The notes under the pieces: model-generated | Databases searched by the model: none | What the model saw: only the letters and a program-made list of their open reading frames with translations | What the model was told of the DNA's origin: nothing | Origin: Eubacterium sp. 14-2 | GTDB lineage: Bacteria; Bacillota; Clostridia; Lachnospirales; Lachnospiraceae | Direction: 5' to 3' | DNA: 64,000 bases | NCBI RefSeq assembly: GCF_000403845.2 | Contig: NZ_KE159567.1 | Coordinates: 1,434,911-1,498,910, forward strand | In this document: in pieces, positions 43,945 to 53,321 of the stretch | Layout: each line of letters starts with the position of its first letter | How positions within the stretch are numbered: position 1 is the first letter of the stretch | Translations under genes and position numbers: made by a program

Positions 43945-45852
43945 ATGATTTTAGCCTGCCAGAATATCAGCAAAGCCTTTGGCACCGATGAAATCATACA
44001 ACATGCGTCCTTTCATATAGAAGAAAATGAGAAGGCGGCAATTGTAGGCATTAACGGAGCAGGAAAGACCACCCTGCTTCGTATCATTATGGGAGAACTG
44101 GAGGCGGACCAGGGAGAAGTGATACTTGCAAAAAACAGGACCATCGGCTATCTGCCCCAGAACCCGGATATTGCCGGAAACCGTACTGTTTATGAGGAGG
44201 TTCTTTCTGCCAGAGACGATCTGACTGCCATGCAGCAGGAACTGATTGAAATGGAGCAAAGTATGAGCAGCCTGCAGGGAGAAGAACTGGAAAAGCTGAT
44301 GGATACTTATAACCGCCGGAATCTGGAATTTGAACAGAGAGGCGGAGCTTCCTATAAAAGTGAAATTACCGGCGTGCTGAAAGGGCTGGGATTTACGGAA
44401 GAGGAATTCGGGAAACATATGCAGACTCTGTCCGGCGGCCAGCGCACCAGAGTGTGTCTGGGAAAACTGCTGGTGACAAGGCCGGATGTGATTCTGCTGG
44501 ATGAGCCCACCAACCATCTGGATATCGGTTCTATTACCTGGCTGGAAACCTTTCTTTTGAATTACAGAGGAGCGGTGGTTATTGTAAGCCATGACCGCTA
44601 TTTTCTGGACAGGGTGGTGCGCAAAGTGGTGGAACTGGACCGCAGCCAGGTATCGGTCTTTTCCGGTAATTACAGCGATTATGCCGTAAAAAAAGCTCAG
44701 GTGCGGGAAGCTCAGCTGAAACAGTATTACAATCAGCAGCGGGAAATCAGGCATCAGGAGGAAGTCATTGCAAAACTGAAATCTTTCAACCGGGAGAAAT
44801 CCATCCGGCGGGCGGAGAGCCGGGAAAAAATGCTGGATAAAATAGAGCGGCTGGAGAAGCCTGTGGAAGAAAACACAGATATCCATCTGAATCTGGAGCC
44901 CAGGACAGTTAGCGGAAATGATGTTCTTTCCGTGGAACACCTTGCCAAATCCTATCCCGGACAGAGACTTTTTAAGGATTTGTTTTTTGAATTGAAACGA
45001 GGCGAACGGGTGGCCCTGATTGGCGATAACGGAACGGGAAAAACCACAATCCTGAAAATCATCAACGAGATGGTGGAGGCGGACCAGGGCACAGTGAAGC
45101 TGGGAACCAACGTGCATATCGGGTATTACGACCAGGAACATCAGGTACTTCATCCGGAAAAAACACTGGTGGAGGAAATCTCAGATGCTTATCCGGACTT
45201 GACCAACACGGAAATCCGGAACGTACTGGCAGCCTTTCTTTTTACCGGGGATGAGGTGTTTAAGCGGATTTCGGAACTGAGCGGCGGAGAGCGGGGACGG
45301 GTATCTCTGGCGAAGCTGATGCTTTCGGAGGCTAATTTTCTGATACTGGACGAGCCCACCAACCATCTGGATATTACTTCAAAAGAAATCCTGGAGCAGG
45401 CGTTAAACCATTATACCGGGACTGTACTTTTTGTGTCTCATGACCGATATTTTATTAATAAAACAGCAACCAGAATTCTGGACCTGACGGGGGAAACCCT
45501 GGTAAATTACATCGGCAATTACGACTATTATCTGGAAAAATGCAGGGAGCTGACCAGGATTTATGCACCGGAAAAGGAAGCACAGCAGAAAGCGGAGCCT
45601 GTAAGCAGCAGCAAAGCAGACTGGAAACAGATGAAAGAAGAACAGGCCAGGCAGCGGAAGCTGGAAAATGACAGAAAACGCACAGAGGAACAGATTGAAG
45701 AGACGGAACAGCGGATTCAGGAGCTGGAAGAGGCTTTTTCGGACAGCGAAATTGCTACCAATTCGGCCAGACTGCAGGAACTCCATCAGGAATATCAGGA
45801 AAAACAGAAAGAGCTGGAACACTTATATGAACAGTGGGAGGCTCTGATGTAA
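43945..45852 (+). CDS. ABC-F family ATPase
   Basis: A 635-aa soluble twin-ATPase protein without membrane parts. First ATPase: GINGAGKTTLLRIIMGEL, LSGGQRTRVCLGKLL, VILLDEPTNHLD. Linker with basic coiled-coil region (REIRHQEEVIAKLKSFNREK). Second ATPase: GDNGTGKTTILKIINEM, LSGGERGRVSLAKLML, FLILDEPTNHLDI. Ends in a coiled coil. ABC-F proteins bind the ribosome as translation or antibiotic-protection factors. No resistance context is visible, so a housekeeping Uup/EttA-like role is likely. GGAGAG precedes ATG; 13 nt after icd. Confidence 0.94.
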   Translation: MILACQNISKAFGTDEIIQHASFHIEENEKAAIVGINGAGKTTLLRIIMGELEADQGEVILAKNRTIGYLPQNPDIAGNRTVYEEVLSARDDLTAMQQELIEMEQSMSSLQGEELEKLMDTYNRRNLEFEQRGGASYKSEITGVLKGLGFTEEEFGKHMQTLSGGQRTRVCLGKLLVTRPDVILLDEPTNHLDIGSITWLETFLLNYRGAVVIVSHDRYFLDRVVRKVVELDRSQVSVFSGNYSDYAVKKAQVREAQLKQYYNQQREIRHQEEVIAKLKSFNREKSIRRAESREKMLDKIERLEKPVEENTDIHLNLEPRTVSGNDVLSVEHLAKSYPGQRLFKDLFFELKRGERVALIGDNGTGKTTILKIINEMVEADQGTVKLGTNVHIGYYDQEHQVLHPEKTLVEEISDAYPDLTNTEIRNVLAAFLFTGDEVFKRISELSGGERGRVSLAKLMLSEANFLILDEPTNHLDITSKEILEQALNHYTGTVLFVSHDRYFINKTATRILDLTGETLVNYIGNYDYYLEKCRELTRIYAPEKEAQQKAEPVSSSKADWKQMKEEQARQRKLENDRKRTEEQIEETEQRIQELEEAFSDSEIATNSARLQELHQEYQEKQKELEHLYEQWEALM

Positions 45853-45925
45853 GGCGGAGGCAGAAAGAATCGCTCCGTGGTTCGTACTGAGGCGGCAGGC
45901 ACAGGTGCGTTAAAATTTTCACACA

Positions 45926-45954
45926 TTGACATCTGTTATCCCATTTATTATAAT
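45926..45954 (+). promoter_or_regulatory. Promoter of rex
   Basis: TTGACA (45926-45931), 17 nt, TATAAT (45949-45954). This consensus promoter lies 41 nt before rex. A clear Rex operator (TTGTTAA..TTAACAA) was not found near it. Confidence 0.8.
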
Positions 45955-45994
45955 AAAACAGGAGAGAAGCCGGCGCAGAGCAGGAGGAAAATAA

Positions 45995-46639
45995 ATGGAA
46001 AAAGAAATATCACAGGCGGTTGTCCGCAGAATGCCCAGGTATTACCGATATCTGGGAGAACTTCTGGACGATGGGGTGGAGCGGATTTCCTCCAATGAAC
46101 TTAGTACGAGAATGCGTGTCACTGCTTCCCAGATTCGACAGGATCTGAATAATTTCGGCGGCTTTGGCCAGCAGGGATATGGCTATAATGTAAAATACCT
46201 CTATGATGAAATCGGCAAAATTCTGGGAATCAACCATCAGCATAATATCATTGTGGTGGGGGCCGGAAATCTGGGCCAGGCGCTTGCCAATTATATCAGG
46301 TTTGAAAAAAGAGGCTTTGTGATTATCGGCCTGTTTGATGTGAATCCCGCCCTGAAAGGGATTTCCGTCAGAGGGATTAAAGTGCGGATGATGGAAGAAC
46401 TGGAGGAATTTCTTAAGGAAAACCAGGTGGATATTGCCGCCCTTACCCTGCCCAAGGAAAAAGCCGACCAGGTGGCAAATATGCTGGTGCGCCTTGGAAT
46501 CAACGCCATCTGGAATTTCGCGCATCTGGATCTGGAACTGCCGGAACATGTGGTAGTGGAGAATGTGCATCTTTCTGACAGTCTGATGCAGTTATCTTAC
46601 AACATTGCCAAACAACGAAAACCAAAAGATAAGAAGTGA
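45995..46639 (+). CDS. rex: Redox-sensing transcriptional repressor Rex
   Basis: The 214-aa regulator has a winged helix (VRRMPRYYRYLGELLDDGVE...MRVTASQIRQDLNNFGGFG) and a Rossmann NAD-binding core (IIVVGAGNLGQALANYI, IIGLFDVNPALKG) with the C-terminal helix for dimer exchange. Rex senses NADH/NAD ratio and represses fermentation genes in low-NADH conditions. Own consensus promoter. The next gene starts 4 nt after its stop, so they are co-transcribed. Confidence 0.95.
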   Translation: MEKEISQAVVRRMPRYYRYLGELLDDGVERISSNELSTRMRVTASQIRQDLNNFGGFGQQGYGYNVKYLYDEIGKILGINHQHNIIVVGAGNLGQALANYIRFEKRGFVIIGLFDVNPALKGISVRGIKVRMMEELEEFLKENQVDIAALTLPKEKADQVANMLVRLGINAIWNFAHLDLELPEHVVVENVHLSDSLMQLSYNIAKQRKPKDKK

Positions 46640-46643
46640 TAGA

Positions 46644-47270
46644 ATGGGGAAAAGAAAAAAAACGGACCATGGATTTGACGTGATCGTACAGGAGAAAAAT
46701 CTTCCTCCGCTGGTACTGGATCAGAAATGGCATCAGCTGTTTTCAGAAGACGGAAAACCTGCAAAAATTGCCAGACTGGAACAGAAAGTCAGCGGCCATC
46801 TGTCGAGGCAGGGTCATTTGAATCAGGAAAAGAAGGATTTAAAAGCGCTGAAAAACAAACTGATGAAAAATATTGTGGCAAATATGGATGAAATCGGGGA
46901 AGAGGGGCAGGAAACCCCAAGGCTGCAGGAGAACAGAAGGCTGATTACGGAAATCAATCAGCGCATGGAGGCCTGCCGGCAGGAACTGGAGGATTTGCAG
47001 GACCTGATGCAGACGGACAACGAGCAGCTTATGATTGAGACCATGGAATACTGTTACGGTATTATGAGCAGCAACGAGGCGGAACGGGAAGAACTTGCTG
47101 ACTGGATTGTGAGAACCCGTGTGGAACTGAAGAAAAAGATCATACGCAAGGACATCATTGAAGATAAGAACCGGGAAATCTATACTTATCTCCATGATGT
47201 ATTCGGAGGCCAGGTAATCGGGGCCTTTGATTTGAAGTATGGAGATGAATATAAAAAAGCGAAGAAATAG
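46644..47270 (+). CDS. Coiled-coil hypothetical protein
   Basis: This 208-aa soluble protein has a basic N-terminus (MGKRKKTDHGFDVIVQEKN), a strand/loop with LPPLVLDQKWHQLF, and a long helical section (KKDLKALKNKLMKNIVANMD, INQRMEACRQELEDLQDLM) typical of a coiled coil, ending in a short basic tail. ATG 46644 is chosen near AAGAAGTG. Commonly found next to rex in Lachnospiraceae, from memory. Function unknown. Confidence 0.7.
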   Translation: MGKRKKTDHGFDVIVQEKNLPPLVLDQKWHQLFSEDGKPAKIARLEQKVSGHLSRQGHLNQEKKDLKALKNKLMKNIVANMDEIGEEGQETPRLQENRRLITEINQRMEACRQELEDLQDLMQTDNEQLMIETMEYCYGIMSSNEAEREELADWIVRTRVELKKKIIRKDIIEDKNREIYTYLHDVFGGQVIGAFDLKYGDEYKKAKK

Positions 47271-47271
47271 A

Positions 47272-47308
47272 AGACAGTCCTGGCAGAGCCGGCCAGGGGT
47301 GTCTTTTT
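47272..47308 (+). terminator. Terminator after the coiled-coil gene
   Basis: AGACAGTCCTGGC and GCCAGGGGTGTCT form an imperfect stem followed by TTTTTAT. Confidence 0.65.
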
Positions 47309-47377
47309 ATCAACGGGGAAAATTTGTTTTGCGATTTGGCAGGCCCGTAAAACGGGCAGCATTACAGGAGGAAAGGT

Positions 47378-48925
47378 ATGAAAATTCTGGTTGATGGAAA
47401 ACAGATGAAACAGTGTGACAAAAACACCATGGAACATTTCAAAATTCCGTCGCTGGTACTGATGGAGCGGGCGGCACTGGAAACCACGGAAGAAATTATA
47501 TCCTGTTTTCCAGGGAAAGAGCAGGTTTCTGTTCTGGTGGTCTGCGGATACGGCAATAATGGCGGGGACGGGCTGGCCATTGTGCGTATGCTCTGGCAGA
47601 AAGGGTATGATGTTGCAGCAGTAATGCCGGAGGAAGGGCGTCCGTCCCAGGAAACCGCAGCCCAGCTGGAAATTCTGGATGCTTTTGGAATTGCAGTCGG
47701 CCATGAACTGCCGAAACGGGATTTTGACGTGATTGTGGACGCGCTGTTTGGCATTGGGCTCAGCAGAAATCCGGAGGGGATTTACAGGGAATACATCACG
47801 GAAATGAACGGATTAAAGGGGCTGAAAATTGCTGTGGATATTCCCTCCGGTGTGCATGCAGATACCGGCGCAGTGATGGGGACAGCTTTTCGGGCAGACA
47901 AAACCATTACCTTTGCCTTTGCCAAACCGGGACTTTTGCTGTATCCGGGCGCCGCCTGTGCCGGAACCGTTCTGGTGAAAGATATCGGCATCGGGAAACA
48001 GAGTTTTCTGGAAGAAAAACCTTCCCTGTATTGTATGGAAAAGAAAGATTTAAGCAGGCTTCCCAGGCGCAGGCCTGATTCCAATAAGGGGACTTATGGA
48101 AAGGTACTGACGGTGGCAGGCCATAAAAATATGGCCGGGGCGGCTTTTCTGAGTGCAAAGGCCGCTTATGTGACAGGCGCAGGCCTTGTGCGGGTGTTTA
48201 CGGAAGAATCCAACCGGATAATTTTGCAGCAGCTTCTGCCGGAAGCCATTCTCACTACCTTTGAGGGCACAAAATTTCTGCCGGAGCTTTTGCCGGAGGC
48301 GCTGCACTGGCCTTCTGTGATTGTGGCAGGGCCGGGGCTTGGCACCGGAAAAACAGCCAGAAAGCTGGTCAGGCTGGTCTTAAAGTATGCAGAGGCTCCG
48401 GTGATTCTGGATGCCGACGGGCTGAATGTGACAGCAGAGCATCCGGAATGGCTGAAAACGGCGAAAGTTCCGATTATAGTAACACCCCATCCGGGCGAAA
48501 TGGCCAGGCTGACGGGAAAAAGCATTTCAGATATTCAGAAACAGATTTTACAGGTTGCGCGTGATTTCGCCAGAGAATATAATGTAATATGTGTGCTGAA
48601 AGATGCAGGAACTGTAACTGCACTGCCTGACGGGACAGCATGGATTAATACCAGCGGAAATAACGGTATGGCCACAGCAGGTTCCGGTGATGTACTTACG
48701 GGTATTCTGGCAGGACTGATTGCCCAGGGAATGTCACCACAGAAAGCTGCGGCCCTGGGGGTGTATCTCCATGGAGCGGCGGCGGACAGGCAGGTATCAG
48801 AAACAGGAGCCAGGGCCATGATGGCGCAGGATATTATAGAAGGAACAGCCGCTGTACTCCGGGAATACGATTCAGAGCAGCAGGCAGAAAAGGTTCCGGA
48901 ATACAGACAGAATGAAAGAAGGTAA
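47378..48925 (+). CDS. nnr: Bifunctional NAD(P)HX epimerase/ADP-dependent dehydratase
   Basis: A 515-aa repair enzyme. N-terminal epimerase domain (about 1-215: MERAALETTEEI, VVCGYGNNGGDGLAIVRML, AVDIPSGVHADTG) and C-terminal dehydratase domain (about 230-500: NKGTYGKVLTVAGHKNMAGAA, VAGPGLGTGKTARKLV, TPHPGEMARLTG, NNGMATAGSGDVLTGILAGL). It recovers hydrated NADH and NADPH. Length is normal for the fused form. The next gene, alr, begins 4 nt after its stop. Confidence 0.94.
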   Translation: MKILVDGKQMKQCDKNTMEHFKIPSLVLMERAALETTEEIISCFPGKEQVSVLVVCGYGNNGGDGLAIVRMLWQKGYDVAAVMPEEGRPSQETAAQLEILDAFGIAVGHELPKRDFDVIVDALFGIGLSRNPEGIYREYITEMNGLKGLKIAVDIPSGVHADTGAVMGTAFRADKTITFAFAKPGLLLYPGAACAGTVLVKDIGIGKQSFLEEKPSLYCMEKKDLSRLPRRRPDSNKGTYGKVLTVAGHKNMAGAAFLSAKAAYVTGAGLVRVFTEESNRIILQQLLPEAILTTFEGTKFLPELLPEALHWPSVIVAGPGLGTGKTARKLVRLVLKYAEAPVILDADGLNVTAEHPEWLKTAKVPIIVTPHPGEMARLTGKSISDIQKQILQVARDFAREYNVICVLKDAGTVTALPDGTAWINTSGNNGMATAGSGDVLTGILAGLIAQGMSPQKAAALGVYLHGAAADRQVSETGARAMMAQDIIEGTAAVLREYDSEQQAEKVPEYRQNERR

Positions 48926-48929
48926 AAAT

Positions 48930-50099
48930 ATGAAATCATACAGCAGGGTCCATGCAGACGTTAATCTGGATGCAGTGCTCCATAATGTGGCCGGCATGCA
49001 GAAAATAATCGGGCCGGACACCAGGATTATGGCAGTCATCAAAACAGATGGATACGGCCACGGAGCGGTTCCCATCGGAAAAGAGCTGGAAGAACTGGAG
49101 GTAATCTGGGGATATGCTGTTGCAACGGTGGAAGAAGGGGAAATTCTGCGCAGGCACAGCCTGAAAAAGCCCATACTGGTGCTGGGAGCAGTGTTTCCGG
49201 AGCAGTATCAGTCCCTGGCGGATTTGAATATCCGCCCTGCGGTTTACTCTCTGAAACAGGCGCGGGAGCTTTTTGCATTTGCAGCAAAGACTGGAAAAGA
49301 TATTACCTTTCACATAAAAATTGACACAGGACTGAGCCGCCTTGGATTTCAGGTCACAGCGGAAGCGGCAGATGAAATAGCACAGATTGCAGGTATGCCG
49401 CATATGATAGCAGAAGGGGTATTTACACATTTTGCCACATCGGACGCCAGAGACAAGACCATGGCACAGGAACAGATGAATCAGTTTCGGAAAATGACGG
49501 AAATGCTGGCTGAGCGGAAGGTATCGGTTCCGGTTCATCACTGTTCTAACAGTGCGGCTATTATTGATCTGCCGCAGGCCAATATGAACCTGGTCCGGGC
49601 AGGAATCAGCCTGTACGGTATGTGGCCTTCCGATGAAGTGGAGAAAAAACATCTGGATCTGCAGCCGGTTCTGTCTTTAAAGAGCAGGATTGTGTTTCTG
49701 AAAGAGCTGGAGGAAGGCAGAACCATCAGTTACGGAGCAACCTATAAGACGAAGGGCAGTCAGAAAATAGCCACTGTTCCGGTAGGGTATGGGGACGGAT
49801 ATCCCAGAAGCCTTTCTAACCGGGGGTATGTTCTGATTCGCGGCAGGAAGGCTCCCATCTGCGGACGTATCTGTATGGATCAGTTTATGGTGGATGTAAC
49901 CGGGATTCCGCAGGTACAGGAAGGAGATGTGGTAACTCTGGTGGGTACTGACGGAGAAGAGAGCATTACCATGGAGGAAATCGGGGATTTGTCCGGCCGG
50001 TTCAATTATGAATTTGCCTGTGATCTGGGCAGACGCATTCCCAGAGTATACCGGAAAGAAGGGAAAATTACCGAGACCAGAGACTGTTTCGGAGAATAG
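48930..50099 (+). CDS. alr: Alanine racemase
   Basis: The 389-aa PLP enzyme makes D-alanine for peptidoglycan. The PLP lysine region is AVIKTDGYGHGAVPIGKELE (K at about 39). The opposing tyrosine is in TISYGATYKTKGSQKIATV, and CGRICMDQFMVDVT is conserved. ATG 48930 is preferred over an upstream ATG at 48912 due to GAAGGT spacing. Downstream is the PemK-type toxin gene, as in many Firmicutes (alr-ndoAI-ndoA). Confidence 0.95.
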   Translation: MKSYSRVHADVNLDAVLHNVAGMQKIIGPDTRIMAVIKTDGYGHGAVPIGKELEELEVIWGYAVATVEEGEILRRHSLKKPILVLGAVFPEQYQSLADLNIRPAVYSLKQARELFAFAAKTGKDITFHIKIDTGLSRLGFQVTAEAADEIAQIAGMPHMIAEGVFTHFATSDARDKTMAQEQMNQFRKMTEMLAERKVSVPVHHCSNSAAIIDLPQANMNLVRAGISLYGMWPSDEVEKKHLDLQPVLSLKSRIVFLKELEEGRTISYGATYKTKGSQKIATVPVGYGDGYPRSLSNRGYVLIRGRKAPICGRICMDQFMVDVTGIPQVQEGDVVTLVGTDGEESITMEEIGDLSGRFNYEFACDLGRRIPRVYRKEGKITETRDCFGE

Positions 50100-50151
50100 A
50101 ATACTTTTGGAATAAACTGTATACACACGAAAAAATTGGGAAGAATAGGAA

Positions 50152-50229
50152 ATGAAATCACAGCCGGATGTTTCGGCAGTGGAAATAACCTATAAAGTTT
50201 TGGAGTGTGAGAAAAGTGATTATTCATAG
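50152..50229 (+). CDS. Possible 25-aa peptide overlapping the mazF-like start
   Basis: A short frame begins [15 protein letters not shown], preceded by a weak AAGAATAGGAA, and its stop (TAG 50227-50229) lies inside the toxin gene. It lies where the antitoxin (EndoAI, about 93 aa) is normally found in Bacillus. It may be a translational-coupling leader, a degraded antitoxin remnant, or chance. Confidence 0.3.
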   Translation: MKSQPDVSAVEITYKVLECEKSDYS

Positions 50230-50563
50230 AGGAGATATTTATTATGCGGATCTGCGTCCGGTGGTAGGGTCTGAGCAGGGAGGAATCCGTCCGGTCCTGA
50301 TTATCCAGAATGATGTGGGAAACCGGCACAGTCCCACGGTAATCTGTGCGGCAATTACCTCTAAGATGAACAAGGCAAAACTTCCCACCCATGTGGAGCT
50401 GGAAGCAGGAAAATATGATCTGATGAAAGATTCCGTGGTGCTGTTAGAACAGCTCCGCACAATTGACAAACAGCGTCTGAAGGACAGAGTCTGCCGGCTG
50501 GACAGCGATATTTTGAAAAAAGTAGACAGAGCACTTGAAATCAGTTTGGAATTGTATACATAA
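50216..50563 (+). CDS. ndoA: PemK/MazF-type mRNA interferase toxin
   Basis: The 115-aa toxin has the conserved start [45 protein letters not shown], and [20 protein letters not shown]. It cleaves RNA at specific sites. GTG 50216 is the best start, 10 nt after TGGAG; an upstream GTG at 50207 is less likely. No complete antitoxin gene precedes it. In Bacillus subtilis the order is alr-ndoAI-ndoA, so the antitoxin appears missing or replaced here. Confidence 0.85.
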   Translation: MIIHRGDIYYADLRPVVGSEQGGIRPVLIIQNDVGNRHSPTVICAAITSKMNKAKLPTHVELEAGKYDLMKDSVVLLEQLRTIDKQRLKDRVCRLDSDILKKVDRALEISLELYT

Positions 50564-50636
50564 ATCTTGACTAATATACCTTAAAATGGTATATTTCAAG
50601 TGTTTGAGAATACAAATGCAAAAGGAGTAGAAAGGA

Positions 50637-52010
50637 ATGGACGATGGCGGGAGTCCGGTCATAGGACTGATAGTATTTTTTTTGTTGGTGGCAGTAAACG
50701 GAGGTCTGTACGGATTTCTGACGGCTCTGGAGGAAATTTCGGAGAGCCGGGTGGCAAAACGGGCGGAGGAAGGCAGTAAACAGGCTGTCTGGCTGCTGAA
50801 GGTAATGGATTCGCCGTATAAGACCAGACATACCATACAGATCATGGTAACTTTTGTCAGCGGTGTGTTTGGAATTTATCAGATTCGCCTTCTGGGAAAT
50901 ATTCTGATTCACAGCTTTCTGAAACAGGGAACAGAGCCGGTGCTCAGGGTTCTGTGTTTTGGACTGGCGGCGGTGGCCGGAATTTTCCTTTTTGCGGTGA
51001 TGGGAATTATCGCTCCACAGAAAATTGCTGCCAGACGACCGGAACGATGGCTGTTTGCCCTGGCAGGCATCATTCATGGAATTACAGATATCCTGAAAGT
51101 ATATATGTATCCGGCAGAAAAGCTGTCCAATCTGGTGGTAAGGCTTGCAGGCATGGACCCCAATGCCAGCTTTGATGATGTGACGGAGGAAGAAATTATT
51201 TCCATGGTAAAAGAAGGGCATGAGCAGGGGGTACTGCAGGCCAGCGAAGCAGAGATGATTCACAATATTTTTGCTTTTGACGATAAGGAAGCCAGGGATA
51301 TTATGACCCATCGGAAGCATGTGGCCGCCATTGAGGGAAGAATGCAGCTTAAGGATGTGCTGGAATTTATTCTGGAGGGAAGCAATTCCAGATTTCCGGT
51401 ATATCGGGAGGATATTGATAATATTATCGGTATCATACATATGAAGGATGTTATGATAGAGAGCCGGAAGGGAGAACGTCTGGACTGGGCGGTGGAAGAT
51501 ATTCCAGGCCTGGTGCGGGAAGCGGTTTTCATTCCGGAGACGAGAAATATCAACGATTTGTTTAAGGGGATGCAGTCCAGAAAAAATCACATGGTAATCG
51601 TGGTGGATGAATACGGACAGACAGCCGGAATTGTGGCTATGGAGGATATTCTGGAAGAAATTGTGGGAAATATTTTTGACGAATATGACGAAGAGGAAAC
51701 CATGATTGTCAGCCAGCCAGACGGCAGCTTTCTGATGAATGGTATGGCCCCCTTTGACGAGGTATGTGCAATTCTGGAGATAACGCTGGAAGGAGCGGAA
51801 TATGAGACGCTGAACGGATTTCTGATTTCACTGATTGGAAAAATACCGGGAGAAAATGAACAGTTTGAACTGGACAGCCAGGGATGGCGTTTTCAGGTAT
51901 TTTCCGTAAGGGACAAGATTATTCACACGGTGAAAGTCACAAAATGTCCGGAGGCGGAAGAAAAGCAGTCAGCAGAATCTTGCCAGAACGGCGGGAACGT
52001 GGTAAAATAG
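50637..52010 (+). CDS. CNNM/CBS-domain (CorC/TlyC-like) membrane protein
   Basis: The 457-aa protein has an N-terminal DUF21 domain with four hydrophobic segments (LIVFFLLVAVNGGLYGFLTA at the start, and others to about 160), then a CBS pair (IMTHRKHVAAIEGRMQLKDV and PGLVREAVFIPETRNINDLF) and a CorC_HlyC domain with MVIVVDEYGQTAGIVAMEDI and EETMIVSQPDGSFLMNG. It is likely a magnesium or cobalt efflux protein. AAAGGAG precedes ATG 50637. Confidence 0.92.
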   Translation: MDDGGSPVIGLIVFFLLVAVNGGLYGFLTALEEISESRVAKRAEEGSKQAVWLLKVMDSPYKTRHTIQIMVTFVSGVFGIYQIRLLGNILIHSFLKQGTEPVLRVLCFGLAAVAGIFLFAVMGIIAPQKIAARRPERWLFALAGIIHGITDILKVYMYPAEKLSNLVVRLAGMDPNASFDDVTEEEIISMVKEGHEQGVLQASEAEMIHNIFAFDDKEARDIMTHRKHVAAIEGRMQLKDVLEFILEGSNSRFPVYREDIDNIIGIIHMKDVMIESRKGERLDWAVEDIPGLVREAVFIPETRNINDLFKGMQSRKNHMVIVVDEYGQTAGIVAMEDILEEIVGNIFDEYDEEETMIVSQPDGSFLMNGMAPFDEVCAILEITLEGAEYETLNGFLISLIGKIPGENEQFELDSQGWRFQVFSVRDKIIHTVKVTKCPEAEEKQSAESCQNGGNVVK

Positions 52011-52177
52011 CAAAATATAAAGTGAACGTGTGTATTTTGCTGAAACAGACAGGATTTTCAGCAGGTATGCGGATGTCAGGCAGTTATGCCCCAGAGTGAC
52101 GTTGCTGTACCCGGAGCGGGCAGTGATACACTGACAGCAGGAAACAGCAGAAAAAGAAACAGAAAAGAGGAAACCAT

Positions 52178-52906
52178 ATGTCAGGACATTCTAAATTTGC
52201 CAATATCAAGCACAAAAAAGAGAAAAATGATGCGGCAAAAGGAAAGATTTTTACAATTATCGGAAGGGAACTTGCAGTTGCGGTAAAAGAAGGCGGACCT
52301 GATCCGGCCAATAACAGCAGACTCCGGGATGTGATTGCGAAAGCCAAGGCAAATAACATGCCCAATGATACCATTGACCGAGGTATTAAAAAGGCGGCCG
52401 GGGATGCCGGGTCTGTCAATTATGAATTTGTATCTTACGAAGGGTACGGACCCAACGGAACGGCTATTATCGTAGATGCTCTGACTGATAATAAAAACCG
52501 TACTGCTGCCAATGTAAGAAGCGCATTTACCAAAGGATACGGAAACGTGGGAACGCCGGGATGCGTATCTTACATGTTTGACAAAAAGGGACAGATTATC
52601 ATAGATAAGGAAGAGTGTGACATGGACGCCGATGATCTGATGATGACAGCCCTGGATGCGGGAGCAGAAGATTTTTCCGAAGAGGAAGACAGTTTTGAAG
52701 TTATCACTGATCCGGATGTTTTCAGTGAGGTACGTCAGAAACTGGAAGAGGCGGGAATTGCCATGGCCTCCGCAGAAGTTACCATGATACCCCAGACCTG
52801 GGTGGAGCTGACAGACGAGACAGCCATTAAGAATCTTCAGAAAACCCTGGACCTTCTGGAAGAAGACGATGATGTACAGGCAGTATATCATAACTGGGAC
52901 GAGTAA
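52178..52906 (+). CDS. yebC: YebC/PmpR family regulator or translation factor
   Basis: The 242-aa protein is canonical: [20 protein letters not shown] at the start, [29 protein letters not shown] and [36 protein letters not shown]. Known as a DNA-binding regulator; some members are now viewed as ribosome-assisting factors for proline-rich sequences. AGAGGAAACC precedes ATG 52178. Followed by a terminator. Confidence 0.95.
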   Translation: MSGHSKFANIKHKKEKNDAAKGKIFTIIGRELAVAVKEGGPDPANNSRLRDVIAKAKANNMPNDTIDRGIKKAAGDAGSVNYEFVSYEGYGPNGTAIIVDALTDNKNRTAANVRSAFTKGYGNVGTPGCVSYMFDKKGQIIIDKEECDMDADDLMMTALDAGAEDFSEEEDSFEVITDPDVFSEVRQKLEEAGIAMASAEVTMIPQTWVELTDETAIKNLQKTLDLLEEDDDVQAVYHNWDE

Positions 52907-52932
52907 AAAATCACCGCTCGCGAGTGATTTTT
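52907..52932 (+). terminator. Terminator after yebC
   Basis: AAAAAATCAC and GTGATTTTTT pair around a short CGCTCGCGA loop, right at the yebC stop. The T-run is the descending part of the stem. The sequence AGTGATTTTTTACGAGG is itself reused in the downstream repeats. Confidence 0.7.
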
Positions 52933-53170
52933 TACGAGGACCTGCTTACAGAAGCGATAGCTTCTGTAAGGGGGACGCCGCCTGGGAGTGATTTTTTACG
53001 AGGACCTGCTTACAGAAGCGACAGCTTCTGTAAGGGGGACGTTGCCTGGGAATGATACTTTACGAGGACCTGCTTACAGAAGCGACAGCTTCTGTAAGGG
53101 GGACGCCGGTTTCTGTAAAAAGGATATGATATGCTGGTATTTTTTTACAGGGACCTGTTTCCGGAAGCAA
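52922..53170. repeat. Three 64-nt direct repeats each with an 11-bp hairpin, plus a degenerate fourth
   Basis: Units with GTGATTTTTTACGAGGACCT at the front (the third front diverged) have their ACGAGGACCTG at 52932, 52996 and 53060 (64 nt apart) and then CTTACAGAAGC-GAYA-GCTTCTGTAAG, an exact 11-bp hairpin with a 4-nt loop, then GGGGGACG. A fourth, decayed front part follows at about 53137-53170 (ACAGGGACCTGTTTCCGGAAGC). The hairpin loop varies only at one base (GATA/GACA), so compensatory conservation of structure is implied. No protein-coding frame is supported here. The unit may be a mobile/REP-like element, an RNA or a DNA structure. Confidence 0.8.
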
Positions 53171-53185
53171 TTTTAAGAATTTTGG

Positions 53186-53214
53186 TAGACAGATTACAAT
53201 TAATCTATTATAAT
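53186..53214 (+). promoter_or_regulatory. Promoter of the third chemoreceptor
   Basis: TAGACA (53186-53191), 17 nt, TATAAT (53209-53214). About 107 nt before the start at 53322. Confidence 0.6.
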
Positions 53215-53321
53215 TTAATACATGAAATAAAATAACAAAACTATAGAATCATGAACAGCCCATCTGCCATGCGGTGCAGAGGCAGCAGATGGTTGTTATG
53301 ATGAAGTATAGGGGGATAAAG

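Noticed and set aside
43951-45153. 400-aa minus-strand open frame inside the ABC-F gene
   Set aside because: Shadow of the ABC-F gene, rich in His, Phe and Gln as expected of antisense frames.
52922-53110. CRISPR array
   Set aside because: Repeats are 64 nt apart and continuous with no unique spacers; each contains a hairpin. It is a tandem hairpin repeat instead.
52988-53176. 62-aa open frame in the hairpin repeats
   Set aside because: It is the translation of the repeat units, with no ribosome binding site.
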